Part shown: positions 1 through 7,287 of the stretch, piece by piece
Numbering within the stretch: position 1 is the first letter of the stretch
Layout: each line of letters begins with the position of its first letter
DNA from: Christensenellaceae bacterium
GTDB taxonomy: Bacteria > Bacillota > Clostridia > Christensenellales > Aristaeellaceae
Length of the DNA: 32,312 nucleotides
Assembly: GCA_022510815.1 (NCBI GenBank)
Contig: JAFLST010000019.1
Span: 19,276 to 51,587, forward strand
Direction of reading: 5' to 3'
Made by a program: the position numbers and the translations under genes
Notes under the pieces: generated by a model
Seen by the model: the letters and a program-made list of their open reading frames with translations, nothing else
Told to the model about the DNA's origin: nothing
The model's database searches: none

Positions 1-190
1 TCCCCACGGAAGTTCCGACGGAGGTGCCGACGGAAGTCCCCACGGATGTTCCGACTGATGTTCCGACAGACGTTCCGACTGATGTTCCGACTGACGTTCC
101 GACCGACGTTCCCACGGACGTTCCGACGAACGCTCCGACCGATGTTCCCACGGAAGCCCCAACGGATGCTCCCACCGATGTCCCCGCGCC
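1..190 (+). repeat. 12-bp tandem repeat encoding PTDV/PTEV
   Basis: About fifteen near-identical 12-bp units (CCGACGGAYGTT-like) run in frame from the window edge and continue upstream out of view. They encode Pro-Thr-Asp/Glu-Val, with a few Ala variants at the 3' end (PTNA, PTEA, PTDA). Such arrays can change length by slippage. Confidence 0.9.
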
Positions 191-3100
191 TGTGATGGTG
201 ACGGTGACGGTGCGCTACATCCACGCGATGTCGAATGAGATCGTCGCTGAAACGAGCGCCCAGTTCGAGCATGGCACGACGCAGCGCATTGAGGCGGTGC
301 AGGCGGCCTATCCGGACTACACCATCACGCCTGCCTACGCGGATATTGTGGTGAACGCGGACGCTCCGAACGTGGTCGAGTTCATGCTCACGCCGATTCA
401 GCAGCCGACGGATGTTCCGGCGCCTGATCCTATCAGCGTTGAGGTTAAGGTGGTCTATCAGGCGGAGGATGGCTCGCAGATTTTTGACCAGCAGAAGGTC
501 ATCTGCACGCAGGGGGAGCAGACCCCCGTGACCGCGAACAGCGCGAGCATCCCGGCTGGGTACACCCTTATCGGCGATGCGACCGTCTATGTGACGGTGG
601 ACGAGTACGGCAACGCCAGCCAGAACCCTGTGGTGTTCAACTATGCCGCGCCGCTGCCCGCCGACCGCAATGTCGACGTGCTCTATCAGACGGAGGTCGG
701 CCTGACGGTGGCGCAGGAATCTGTGTTCTGCGTCGTCGGCAGCACCACGGTCTCGCCGGACGCCTCCAAGCTGCCTGACAGCTATGTGTTAGTGGATCGC
801 AATCCTGTGACAGTGACGCTCCAGCAGGACGGCACGGCCAATCCTGATCCGGTGATCTTCCGCGTGATGGAGAAGCCGAATGAGACGCCGATTCCGCAGG
901 GCGATATGATTCAGCGCTGGGGCTATACCACCACGGGCGGTGTGAATGTGCGCCGCGAACCCAGCGCGAACTCTAACCGCGTGACCCAGATCAAGAGCAG
1001 CGGCACCATGGTGTATGTGCTGCGCGAGGAGATCGGCAAGGACGATGCGCGGTGGATGCGCGTGCTGATCAACGGCGATCAGTGCTTCATCAAGAGCGAA
1101 TACATCACGGTCATGTCCGGCTATGACAGCGACGAGTACATGCAGGCCAACTACAACTCGGCGAATGTCACGCCCGTGCCGCCCATGACGGCGGATCAGC
1201 TTGGCGACGCGGCTGGCACCCCCACGAACGCGCCGACGGCAACGCCCACCGCTGATCCCACGGCCACGCCGACAGCGGCCCCCACCCAGGCTCCGACGGA
1301 TGCGCCCACGCAGGCACCGACAGACGCGCCCACACAGGCTCCGACGGATGCACCCACGCAGGCACCGACCACCGCTCCGACGGACGTGCCCACGGCCTCT
1401 CCGACGCCCGCGCCTTACTTCGGCTATGCGCTGACGACCCAGCAGGTTGCTCTGCGCACGAGCATCAGCCGGGACGACAGCTCCATCATCGCCACGCTGG
1501 CGCAGAATACGCTGGTGCGGGTGACCCAGCCCGGCTATGACACCGACGGCACGCCTTGGAGCGTTGTGACCACGCTGGATAGCATGAGTGGCATGCTGCC
1601 CGACAGCAGCCTTCGCCGCATCACGGACGAGGAAGCGAAGTATTACCTCGATCAGTGGGAGAAAGAGCATGCCACGGCTACGCCGACCGTCACGCCGACC
1701 AACAGCCCGGTGCCTGCGATGGTGCAGGGTTACGCGGTGGCCATCGGCGATGATGTGCCTTACCGCAACATGCCCAGCAGCCTGAGCGTCATTCTCGGCC
1801 AGCTCATGAAGGACGAGGTCGTCTATGTGGCGGGTCAGGAATACGCGGACGGCGTCGTCTGGCATGTGGCTCAGTACGGCGGTCAGTGGGTGTATGTTCA
1901 GGCGAACCTCCTGCGAATGATGACCCCTGAAGAGGAACTGGCCTATCTGACGCAGGAACAAAAGACGCCTGAACCCACCCTCGCGGTGGACATCCCCACC
2001 TACAACCCCGACGGTATGTCCAGCTATGGCTACGTTTCCGCCAGCTCGGTCAACTTCCGCACCGCTGCCGGCACGAACAGCAGCCGCAACTCGAAGTATC
2101 CGACCCTGAAGCAGTACGCCTTCTGTCTGGTGCTCGGCACGCAGAAGATCGGCAATACCACTTGGTACAACGTCAATTATAACGGTGAAAAGGGCTACAT
2201 CTCCGGCGATTACTTCAAGCAGATGACGATCAATGAGCTGGAAAGCTTCATGAAGAGCCCGGAGTATCAGCAGGGACTGACGAATAACAACGCGCAGGAT
2301 TCCTTCGCGGGCACCGGAACGAGCGGCATTCCCAGCCGTGAGGATCAGGTTCGTCAGGAATGGGAAGGCAGCGGCAACTCGCCGAGCTATCAGCCCTTCG
2401 AGCCCTTCGGGACGCCCGGCCCGCTGGACACGAGTTCCGCTTCGCCTGACGCCTCGCCCTCGACCTCTCCCTCCGACGAGCCGACGATCTCCTTTGAGCC
2501 GCTGCCGACGGCGGATCCGAACGGCGGCGCGTCTTCAAAAGGCAGTTCCGGTTCGCCTTGGGGCATCGTGATCGCGATTGTCCTGCTGCTGACGGCGGCT
2601 GGCGGCGTGTATGTCTATCTGCGGATTCGCGACAGCAAGCGCAAGATGGCCCAGCGCGCGGCTCAGCGTCGTGCGCAGGCGGCCCGCGGCGACGCTCGTC
2701 CCTATGCCCGCAACAACGGCGCGACGCCTTCCCAGCAGCAGCCGCGTACAGGTACTTATCCGAACCAGAATGCCGCGCAGCAGACCCGCCGCCCCTACAG
2801 CGGCGCACCCGGTCAGAACGCGCAGCAGCCGACTGCCCGCCCCGCTCAGAACGGTGTATCCGGCGCGACGGTTCGGCCCGCCACTCCGCAGGTTGGCTTT
2901 GATCAGAACGGTGATACCGTTCGTCCTGTTCAGGGCCAGACAGCGCAGGAGACGGTGCGGCCCATCAGCCAGGCGCCGATGACAAGCGGCACTGTGACCG
3001 GCTTTGAACGCCCGGAGAGCCAGACGCCTCAGGCCAGCCAGCCGTCGAGCTTTGACGAGACCTATCGTCCGGAAAGCCAGACACCCCCGGCCAGCCAGCA

Positions 3101-3287
3101 GCCGTCGAGCTACACGGCAGCCTACCGTCCCGGCGGCGATACTACCCCGAGAACGGGCCGTCGGACGGCTTACCGTCAGACCCACAACGACTACACCGCG
3201 TCCTATCGCGCAGACGAAACCCCGAATGCCGACGCCAACAAGACTGGCGAGCAGCAGAACAAGGACTTCGCGAGTGACGACGAGTAA
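1..3287 (+). CDS. Large cell-surface SH3/MucBP-like repeat protein, 5' partial
   Basis: The reading frame is open to the first base, so the true start and N-terminus lie upstream; the GTG at 24 is only a repeat codon. Numbering from 24, residues 1-55 are tetrapeptide PTDV/PTEV repeats. About 57-282 holds three beta-rich units resembling MucBP domains (each opens with a V-x-V-x-Y strand). Four SH3b-like units follow near 299-365, 465-537, 567-640 and 667-740, each starting with W/Y-G-Y and several with a (V/A)-N-(V/F)-R-x motif. A second PT-rich linker spans about 399-462. One transmembrane segment lies near 846-868 and is followed by basic residues, so the last roughly 217 residues should be cytosolic. 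SH3b domains usually bind cell wall peptides, so a wall-spanning adhesin or envelope sensor is inferred. No catalytic domain is visible. Two hairpins follow the stop. Confidence 0.85.
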   Translation, partial: PTEVPTEVPTEVPTDVPTDVPTDVPTDVPTDVPTDVPTDVPTNAPTDVPTEAPTDAPTDVPAPVMVTVTVRYIHAMSNEIVAETSAQFEHGTTQRIEAVQAAYPDYTITPAYADIVVNADAPNVVEFMLTPIQQPTDVPAPDPISVEVKVVYQAEDGSQIFDQQKVICTQGEQTPVTANSASIPAGYTLIGDATVYVTVDEYGNASQNPVVFNYAAPLPADRNVDVLYQTEVGLTVAQESVFCVVGSTTVSPDASKLPDSYVLVDRNPVTVTLQQDGTANPDPVIFRVMEKPNETPIPQGDMIQRWGYTTTGGVNVRREPSANSNRVTQIKSSGTMVYVLREEIGKDDARWMRVLINGDQCFIKSEYITVMSGYDSDEYMQANYNSANVTPVPPMTADQLGDAAGTPTNAPTATPTADPTATPTAAPTQAPTDAPTQAPTDAPTQAPTDAPTQAPTTAPTDVPTASPTPAPYFGYALTTQQVALRTSISRDDSSIIATLAQNTLVRVTQPGYDTDGTPWSVVTTLDSMSGMLPDSSLRRITDEEAKYYLDQWEKEHATATPTVTPTNSPVPAMVQGYAVAIGDDVPYRNMPSSLSVILGQLMKDEVVYVAGQEYADGVVWHVAQYGGQWVYVQANLLRMMTPEEELAYLTQEQKTPEPTLAVDIPTYNPDGMSSYGYVSASSVNFRTAAGTNSSRNSKYPTLKQYAFCLVLGTQKIGNTTWYNVNYNGEKGYISGDYFKQMTINELESFMKSPEYQQGLTNNNAQDSFAGTGTSGIPSREDQVRQEWEGSGNSPSYQPFEPFGTPGPLDTSSASPDASPSTSPSDEPTISFEPLPTADPNGGASSKGSSGSPWGIVIAIVLLLTAAGGVYVYLRIRDSKRKMAQRAAQRRAQAARGDARPYARNNGATPSQQQPRTGTYPNQNAAQQTRRPYSGAPGQNAQQPTARPAQNGVSGATVRPATPQVGFDQNGDTVRPVQGQTAQETVRPISQAPMTSGTVTGFERPESQTPQASQPSSFDETYRPESQTPPASQQPSSYTAAYRPGGDTTPRTGRRTAYRQTHNDYTASYRADETPNADANKTGEQQNKDFASDDE
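1216..1410 (+). repeat. 12/24-bp tandem repeat encoding PTQAPTDA linker
   Basis: A second in-frame array of 12-bp units encodes PTxA/PTxP tetrapeptides. In the middle the units pair into a 24-bp higher-order repeat encoding PTQAPTDA, present about three to four times. It forms the linker between the first and second SH3b-like units. Confidence 0.85.
3006..3135 (+). repeat. Tandem repeat in the cytosolic tail of the surface protein
   Basis: Two imperfect copies of a roughly 20-residue unit (RPESQTPxASQ..PSS, then F/Y) lie in tandem near the C-terminus, each leading into a Y-R-P triplet. Upstream in the same tail the triplet T-V-R-P occurs three times (near 2868, 2918 and 2953). Confidence 0.7.
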
Positions 3288-3303
3288 GGAAACCAATTGA
3301 AAG

Positions 3304-3331
3304 GGGCGGCAGCTTGAGAAAGCTGCCGCCC
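3304..3331 (+). terminator. Hairpin after surface-protein gene
   Basis: A perfect 12-bp inverted repeat (GGGCGGCAGCTT / AAGCTGCCGCCC) has a GAGA loop of the GNRA type, 16 bases after the stop codon. The following U-tract is poor, so termination probably also relies on the next hairpin. Confidence 0.6.
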
Positions 3332-3352
3332 TGCTATATGCCGTTCTGTATA

Positions 3353-3383
3353 AAAAACGACCGCGCAGCCCGCGGTCGTTTTT
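3353..3383. terminator. Bidirectional intrinsic terminator between surface gene and trkH
   Basis: The 13-bp stem AAAAACGACCGCG / CGCGGTCGTTTTT has a 5-base loop. It carries T-runs on both strands, so it can serve the plus-strand surface gene and the minus-strand trkH, whose stop codon is 18 bases away. Confidence 0.9.
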
Positions 3384-3400
3384 CAAGTGGGTCAATCAGT

Positions 3401-4852
3401 TTATTTCCGCCAGATGGCTGGATGGAACAGCGCGAGGATTGGGAACAGCTCCAGACGACCGGCGAGCATCAGGAAGCACAGAACCAGCTTGGCAAAGGGT
3501 CCGTAGCCCGCGAAGTTCTCCACAGGGCCGACAGCGCCCAGTCCGGGGCCTACGTTGCTCACGCAGGTGAGCGCGGCGGTCAGGTTGGTTTCCACATCAA
3601 AGCGCCCCTCCAGAGAAACAGCGAAGCCGCCGATGAAGATCAGCGCCACATACACGAAGGCGAAGACAGCGACCTGCCGGAGCACGGCCTCGTCGACGCC
3701 CTTGCCCTCGTAGCGCACGACCTGCACCTTCATGGGCTGAAAGACGTGGCGCACCTCGCGCAGCCCCTGCTTGCACAGCATGCCGATGCGGCACACCTTC
3801 ATGCCGCCTGCTGTCGATCCGGCGCAGGAGCCGATGAACATGATCAGCAGGATGAGCATCCGCGTCGCGATGGGCCAGAGGTTAAAGTCGGCCGTCGCGT
3901 AGCCCGTCGTGGATATCACGCTGGCCACCTGAAAGGATGCGTAGCGCAGGGCAATGAGGGGATGGCCGTAGGTCGGGATGAGCATCACGGTGATGAACGC
4001 CGTCACGGTAGCGAAAATGATGAGGAACCACCGCAGCTCCTCGCTGCCCGTCACGTCCTTCCATGAGCAGGTGAGGAGCTTGTAGTACATCACGAAATTG
4101 ATGCCAAAGAGTACCATGAACACCGTGATGATGGCTTCAATCACCGGGCTGTTGAAAGCTCCGACGCTGGCTCCCTTATTGCTGAAGCCGCCGGTACCTG
4201 CTGTTCCCAGCGCGTGAATGGCCGCGTCATAGGCGTTCATGCCCGCAATCATCAGAATGATAAATTCGAGAGCAGTCAGCGCAGTGTAGATCAGATACAG
4301 GATTTTTGCCGTATCGCCCATCTTGGGCACGATCTTGCTCAGCGTGGGGCCGGGGCTCTCCGCGCGGACGAGATGGCTTGAGCGGCCCGACATCCGCGGC
4401 AGCAGCGCCAGCGTCAGCACCAGTACGCCCATGCCGCCGATCCAGTGGGTGAAGCTGCGCCAGAAGGTCACGCCGTGGGGAAGGTTCTCAAAATTGGTGA
4501 TGACTGTCGCGCCTGTGGTGGTAAAGCCGGATACCGACTCAAAAAAGGCGGAGACAAAGTTCGGAATCAGCCCGCTGAACACGAAGGGCAGCGCGCCGAA
4601 CACGGACAGCAGCAGCCAGCTCAGCGCCACGATCAGGAATCCTTCGCGGGCCCGGAGGGTAGCCTGCTGACCACTCTTGCGGCAGAGAAGGTACATCGGC
4701 GCGCCCACAAGCACCAGCAGCCCGATGGAGGCCGCCATCGCCCGCGCGTCGCCGTCACGATAGACCAGCGCGATGATCAGCGCTGGGACCATGGCCAGCG
4801 CTTCCACCAGCAGCATGGAGCCCATGACACGAAAAATCAGCTTCCTGCTCAT
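3401..4852 (-). CDS. trkH: Trk-type potassium uptake protein, membrane subunit TrkH
   Basis: 483 residues, the usual length for TrkH/KtrB channels. It forms the membrane pore for K+ uptake and needs the cytosolic regulator TrkA. The four pore-loop filter regions are visible: SGFTTTGA, GTAGTGGFS, ISTTGYAT and SNVGPGLG, each with the central filter glycine. Many hydrophobic helices cover the length. The ATG overlaps the trkA stop as ATGA, so the two are translationally coupled and expressed together. The C-terminus ends in a hydrophobic helix with HPAIWRK, as is common for the family. TrkH is preferred over KtrB because the partner has two RCK domains. Confidence 0.93.
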   Translation of the reverse strand: MSRKLIFRVMGSMLLVEALAMVPALIIALVYRDGDARAMAASIGLLVLVGAPMYLLCRKSGQQATLRAREGFLIVALSWLLLSVFGALPFVFSGLIPNFVSAFFESVSGFTTTGATVITNFENLPHGVTFWRSFTHWIGGMGVLVLTLALLPRMSGRSSHLVRAESPGPTLSKIVPKMGDTAKILYLIYTALTALEFIILMIAGMNAYDAAIHALGTAGTGGFSNKGASVGAFNSPVIEAIITVFMVLFGINFVMYYKLLTCSWKDVTGSEELRWFLIIFATVTAFITVMLIPTYGHPLIALRYASFQVASVISTTGYATADFNLWPIATRMLILLIMFIGSCAGSTAGGMKVCRIGMLCKQGLREVRHVFQPMKVQVVRYEGKGVDEAVLRQVAVFAFVYVALIFIGGFAVSLEGRFDVETNLTAALTCVSNVGPGLGAVGPVENFAGYGPFAKLVLCFLMLAGRLELFPILALFHPAIWRK

Positions 4853-6213
4853 TTGCGGATAACCTCGTTCAGGTCGCTCACGCCGCTCTCGCGGGTGATG
4901 ATCAGCACGTTGTCGCCAGCCTCAATGGTGTCATTGCCCGAGGGGACGATGACCTTGTTGCGGCGCACGATGACGGCGACCAGCGTATTCTGGCGCATGG
5001 TCAGGCTCTTGAGCGGAATGCCGATATAGGGGTCGCCCTTGCTGGCGACGAACTCGAGGGCCTCCGCCTTGCCGCTGACCAGCCGGAAGAGCTTCTCCAC
5101 CGCGGTGCCGCCGCCGTTGACGCGGGCCCGGACATAGCGCAGAATGGTGTCCACGGTGATGGAGCGCGTGGAGACGATGCTGTCCAAACCAAGGCTGTTG
5201 ATGATGTCCGCGTAGGTCAGCCGGTTGTTCTTCACGACGACCTTGGGCACGCCCTGCCGGGCCGCGTAGAGGGCGGTCATCAGGTTTTCCTCGTCCCGGT
5301 CGCACAGGGCCACGAAAGCGTCCGTGTCCTGCAGGCCCGCCTGCATCAGCAGCTCCTGATCCGTGCCGTCGCCGAGGATGACGTTGACGTCGGGCAGCAT
5401 CTCGCTGAGCCGCTCGGATTTCGACTTGTCGATCTCGATCATGGACACGTCGATGCCGATGGGCGCGATGATCCGCGCCAGATAGTAGCTGACGCGACCG
5501 CCGCCAAGGATCATGGCGCTGCGCACCCGCTTGGCGTTGCGCCCCATGTGGCGGAAATAGTGGGACATGGTCGCGGTGTCCGCGGCGACATAGAGCCTGT
5601 CGCCCGCCTGAATGACAAAATCGCCGTTCGGGATGGTGACCTCTCCGTTGCGCTCCACAGCCGCGTACAGCACGCGGGGCAGGTTGCGGATGCGCGTGGG
5701 CATTTCCTTCAGGGCCAGACCCGCGATCGGATCCGTATCAAGGCAGCGGAACTCGACCATTTCTACCTGACCGCGGGCGAAGTTCTCGATGTTGCTCGCG
5801 AAGGGGAAGCGCAGCAGGCGGCTGATTTCCTGTGCCGTGGCGCGCTCCGGGTTGATGGTCATGTCGATGCCCAGCTCCTGCTGTAAAAGGGCCAGCGATT
5901 CGTTGTACTCCGGGTCGCGGATGCGGGCGATGGTGTACTTCGCGCCCAGCCGCTTGGCGATCAGGCAGCAGAGCATGTTGGTCTCGTCGCTGGCCGTGGC
6001 GGCGATGATGATGTCGGCCTTGCCCACGCCCGCCTCCAGCAGGGTTTTGGCGTTGGCGCCGTTGCCGCTCACGCACAGCACGTCCAGCATATCCTCGATC
6101 CGCTGGAGCACTTCCTCATTGCGGTCGATAACGACTACGTCATGTTCTTCTCGGGTGAGCTGATCGGCCAGCGTCTTGCCGACCTTGCCGACGCCCACAA
6201 CAACAATGCGCAT
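4849..6213 (-). CDS. trkA: Trk system potassium uptake regulator TrkA
   Basis: 454 residues, matching full-length TrkA with two RCK halves. The first half opens with a Rossmann nucleotide-binding loop (GVGKVG, residues 7-12) and an acidic strand end (VIDRNEE). The second half repeats this as GGGRVS followed by MIEIDKSKSE. Each half ends in a TrkA-C domain; the last ends with EAGDNVLIIT. Family knowledge: the cytosolic ring binds NAD(H)/ATP and gates TrkH. It is the first gene of the trkA-trkH pair, with GGAGGG upstream of its ATG and a minus-strand promoter at 6267-6295. Confidence 0.94.
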   Translation of the reverse strand: MRIVVVGVGKVGKTLADQLTREEHDVVVIDRNEEVLQRIEDMLDVLCVSGNGANAKTLLEAGVGKADIIIAATASDETNMLCCLIAKRLGAKYTIARIRDPEYNESLALLQQELGIDMTINPERATAQEISRLLRFPFASNIENFARGQVEMVEFRCLDTDPIAGLALKEMPTRIRNLPRVLYAAVERNGEVTIPNGDFVIQAGDRLYVAADTATMSHYFRHMGRNAKRVRSAMILGGGRVSYYLARIIAPIGIDVSMIEIDKSKSERLSEMLPDVNVILGDGTDQELLMQAGLQDTDAFVALCDRDEENLMTALYAARQGVPKVVVKNNRLTYADIINSLGLDSIVSTRSITVDTILRYVRARVNGGGTAVEKLFRLVSGKAEALEFVASKGDPYIGIPLKSLTMRQNTLVAVIVRRNKVIVPSGNDTIEAGDNVLIITRESGVSDLNEVIRK

Positions 6214-6266
6214 GGAATATCGTCCCTCCGTATGGATGGCTGATTGATGCCATAAAACATCAGCTT

Positions 6267-6295
6267 ATTCTATCACAGGTTGACGAAAAAAGAAA
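6267..6295 (-). promoter_or_regulatory. Promoter for trkA-trkH
   Basis: On the minus strand an extended -10 (TGA then TAGAAT, with TAGAAT at 6267-6272) sits 17 bp from a weak -35, TTTCTT (6290-6295). The predicted start is about 45 bases upstream of the trkA ATG. Confidence 0.55.
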
Positions 6296-6349
6296 CACAT
6301 TCCGTCAAGATTTCTTCTGTGCCTCAGGGAGACGCGCGGGATTTCCTGC

Positions 6350-6378
6350 TGGACAACGCGCGCCGGTTGCGGTATGAT
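6350..6378 (+). promoter_or_regulatory. Promoter for the beta-helix protein gene
   Basis: TGGACA (6350-6355), a 17-bp spacer and TATGAT (6373-6378). Transcription should start near 6385, which is too close for an ATG at 6393 to have a ribosome site and supports the start at 6444. Confidence 0.65.
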
Positions 6379-6443
6379 GGGAGAGGTATCGCATGATTGG
6401 CCGCGGGGAAGCCTGCGGACTGAGGCTTTCAAGGAGGAACTGC

Positions 6444-7109
6444 ATGTTGACCATCCAGCAGCTTTACGACCTGTCGCATACCATGGCGCGGGATTATCTG
6501 AACGGGTTCACCTATCCGTGGGAGGCGCTCTCGGGCATCAAGGCGCTGATTCTTTCGCTGGGCGAGAAACTCGATCCGGCAGAGTACGACCAGCCCTCGC
6601 CGCAGGTGTGGGTTCACAAGACGGCGACGGTTGCGCCTACGGCGTATCTGGGTGCGCCCTGCATCATCGGCGCGGGCACTGAGGTGCGGCACGGGGCGTT
6701 TGTCCGGGGCAGCGCGCTGGTGGGCGAGGGCTGCGTCGTCGGCAACTCCGCCGAGCTCAAGAACGTCATCCTTTTTGACAATGTGCAGGTGCCCCATTAC
6801 AACTATGTCGGAGACAGCATCCTTGGTTACAAGTCTCACATGGGCGCCGGCTCCATCACCAGCAACGTCAAGAGCGACAAGAGTCTCGTCGTGGTCCGCG
6901 GCGGCGGGGAAGCCATCGAGACCGGCCTCAAGAAGTTTGGCGCGATGCTTGGCGATTACGTCGAGGTCGGCTGCAACAGCGTGCTGAATCCCGGCACGGT
7001 CATCGGCCGCAACAGCAATATCTATCCGCTGAGCTGCGTGCGCGGCGTGGTGCCCGAGGGACACATCTGGAAGACCGGCGGCGTGGTCGTCAAAAAACGC
7101 GAGGATTGA
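6444..7109 (+). CDS. Left-handed beta-helix (hexapeptide repeat) protein, GlmU C-terminal-like
   Basis: 221 residues from the ATG at 6444, chosen because AAGGAGG lies 6 bases upstream; an ATG at 6393 has no such site and sits almost on the predicted transcription start. After an N-terminal helical region, hexapeptide repeats run from about residue 45 (APTAYLGAPCIIGAGTEV and onward). Stretches such as NSAELKNV, VPHYNYVGDS and MGAGSITSN resemble the acetyltransferase half of GlmU. The uridylyltransferase half is absent. Acyl or acetyl transfer to a sugar nucleotide is plausible, but the substrate cannot be read from sequence. Databases often label such proteins UDP-N-acetylglucosamine pyrophosphorylase, which the missing domain does not support. 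Its stop codon lies inside the -35 of the next promoter. Confidence 0.8.
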   Translation: MLTIQQLYDLSHTMARDYLNGFTYPWEALSGIKALILSLGEKLDPAEYDQPSPQVWVHKTATVAPTAYLGAPCIIGAGTEVRHGAFVRGSALVGEGCVVGNSAELKNVILFDNVQVPHYNYVGDSILGYKSHMGAGSITSNVKSDKSLVVVRGGGEAIETGLKKFGAMLGDYVEVGCNSVLNPGTVIGRNSNIYPLSCVRGVVPEGHIWKTGGVVVKKRED

Positions 7110-7135
7110 CAGCGGCGGATATTTCGTGCTATAAT
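7106..7135 (+). promoter_or_regulatory. Consensus promoter of the erm leader
   Basis: Perfect TTGACA (7106-7111), an 18-bp spacer and perfect TATAAT (7130-7135). The -35 contains the TGA stop of the preceding gene. Predicted start near 7142. It is the only strong promoter I see before the methyltransferase, and a terminator lies in between. Confidence 0.9.
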
Positions 7136-7150
7136 CAGCCGAAGTCCAAT

Positions 7151-7207
7151 ATGAAGGAGAATCAATACGCCTTGTTAGTGATTTGTTTCATTCGTTTGAG
7201 GAAGTAA
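7151..7207 (+). CDS. Putative erm leader peptide with C-terminal RLRK
   Basis: An 18-codon ORF encodes MKENQYALLVICFIRLRK. Its Arg-Leu-Arg triplet (codons at 7193, 7196 and 7199) matches the R-L-R arrest motif of ErmD-type leader peptides, where macrolides stall the ribosome. With the ATG at 7151 the transcript would have only about 9 untranslated bases. Alternatively AAGGAG at 7154-7159 could serve an in-frame TTG at 7172, giving an 11-residue peptide with the same end. The stop codon overlaps the first bases of the terminator stem. Function is inferred from position and motif. Confidence 0.65.
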   Translation: MKENQYALLVICFIRLRK

Positions 7208-7244
7208 AAACAAGCCGCTTCTGAATCGCAAGCAGCTTGTTTTT
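7206..7244 (+). terminator. Intrinsic terminator acting as attenuator before erm
   Basis: AAAAACAAGC (7206-7215) pairs with GCTTGTTTTT (7235-7244). An inner GCTT/AAGC pairing (7217-7220 with 7230-7233) follows across one C/A mismatch, with a 9-base loop. The T-run is part of the stem. It sits between the only good promoter and the erm start, so erm expression needs readthrough. A ribosome stalled at the RLR codons would cover the 5' arm. Confidence 0.75.
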
Positions 7245-7287
7245 CGTACCGTTTTCTCATGCGTGTGAAAGGCAAGGTGTATTTTTT

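Noticed and set aside
1-190. CRISPR array
   Set aside because: The repeats are contiguous 12-bp coding units without spacers and are translated in frame.
789-1961. 390-codon minus frame within the surface-protein gene
   Set aside because: Arg/His-rich shadow produced by the GC-rich PT repeats.
7237-7287. N-terminal extension of the Erm frame from TTG 7237
   Set aside because: It lies partly in the terminator T-run, has no ribosome site, and Erm family proteins begin close to the QNFLTS motif.
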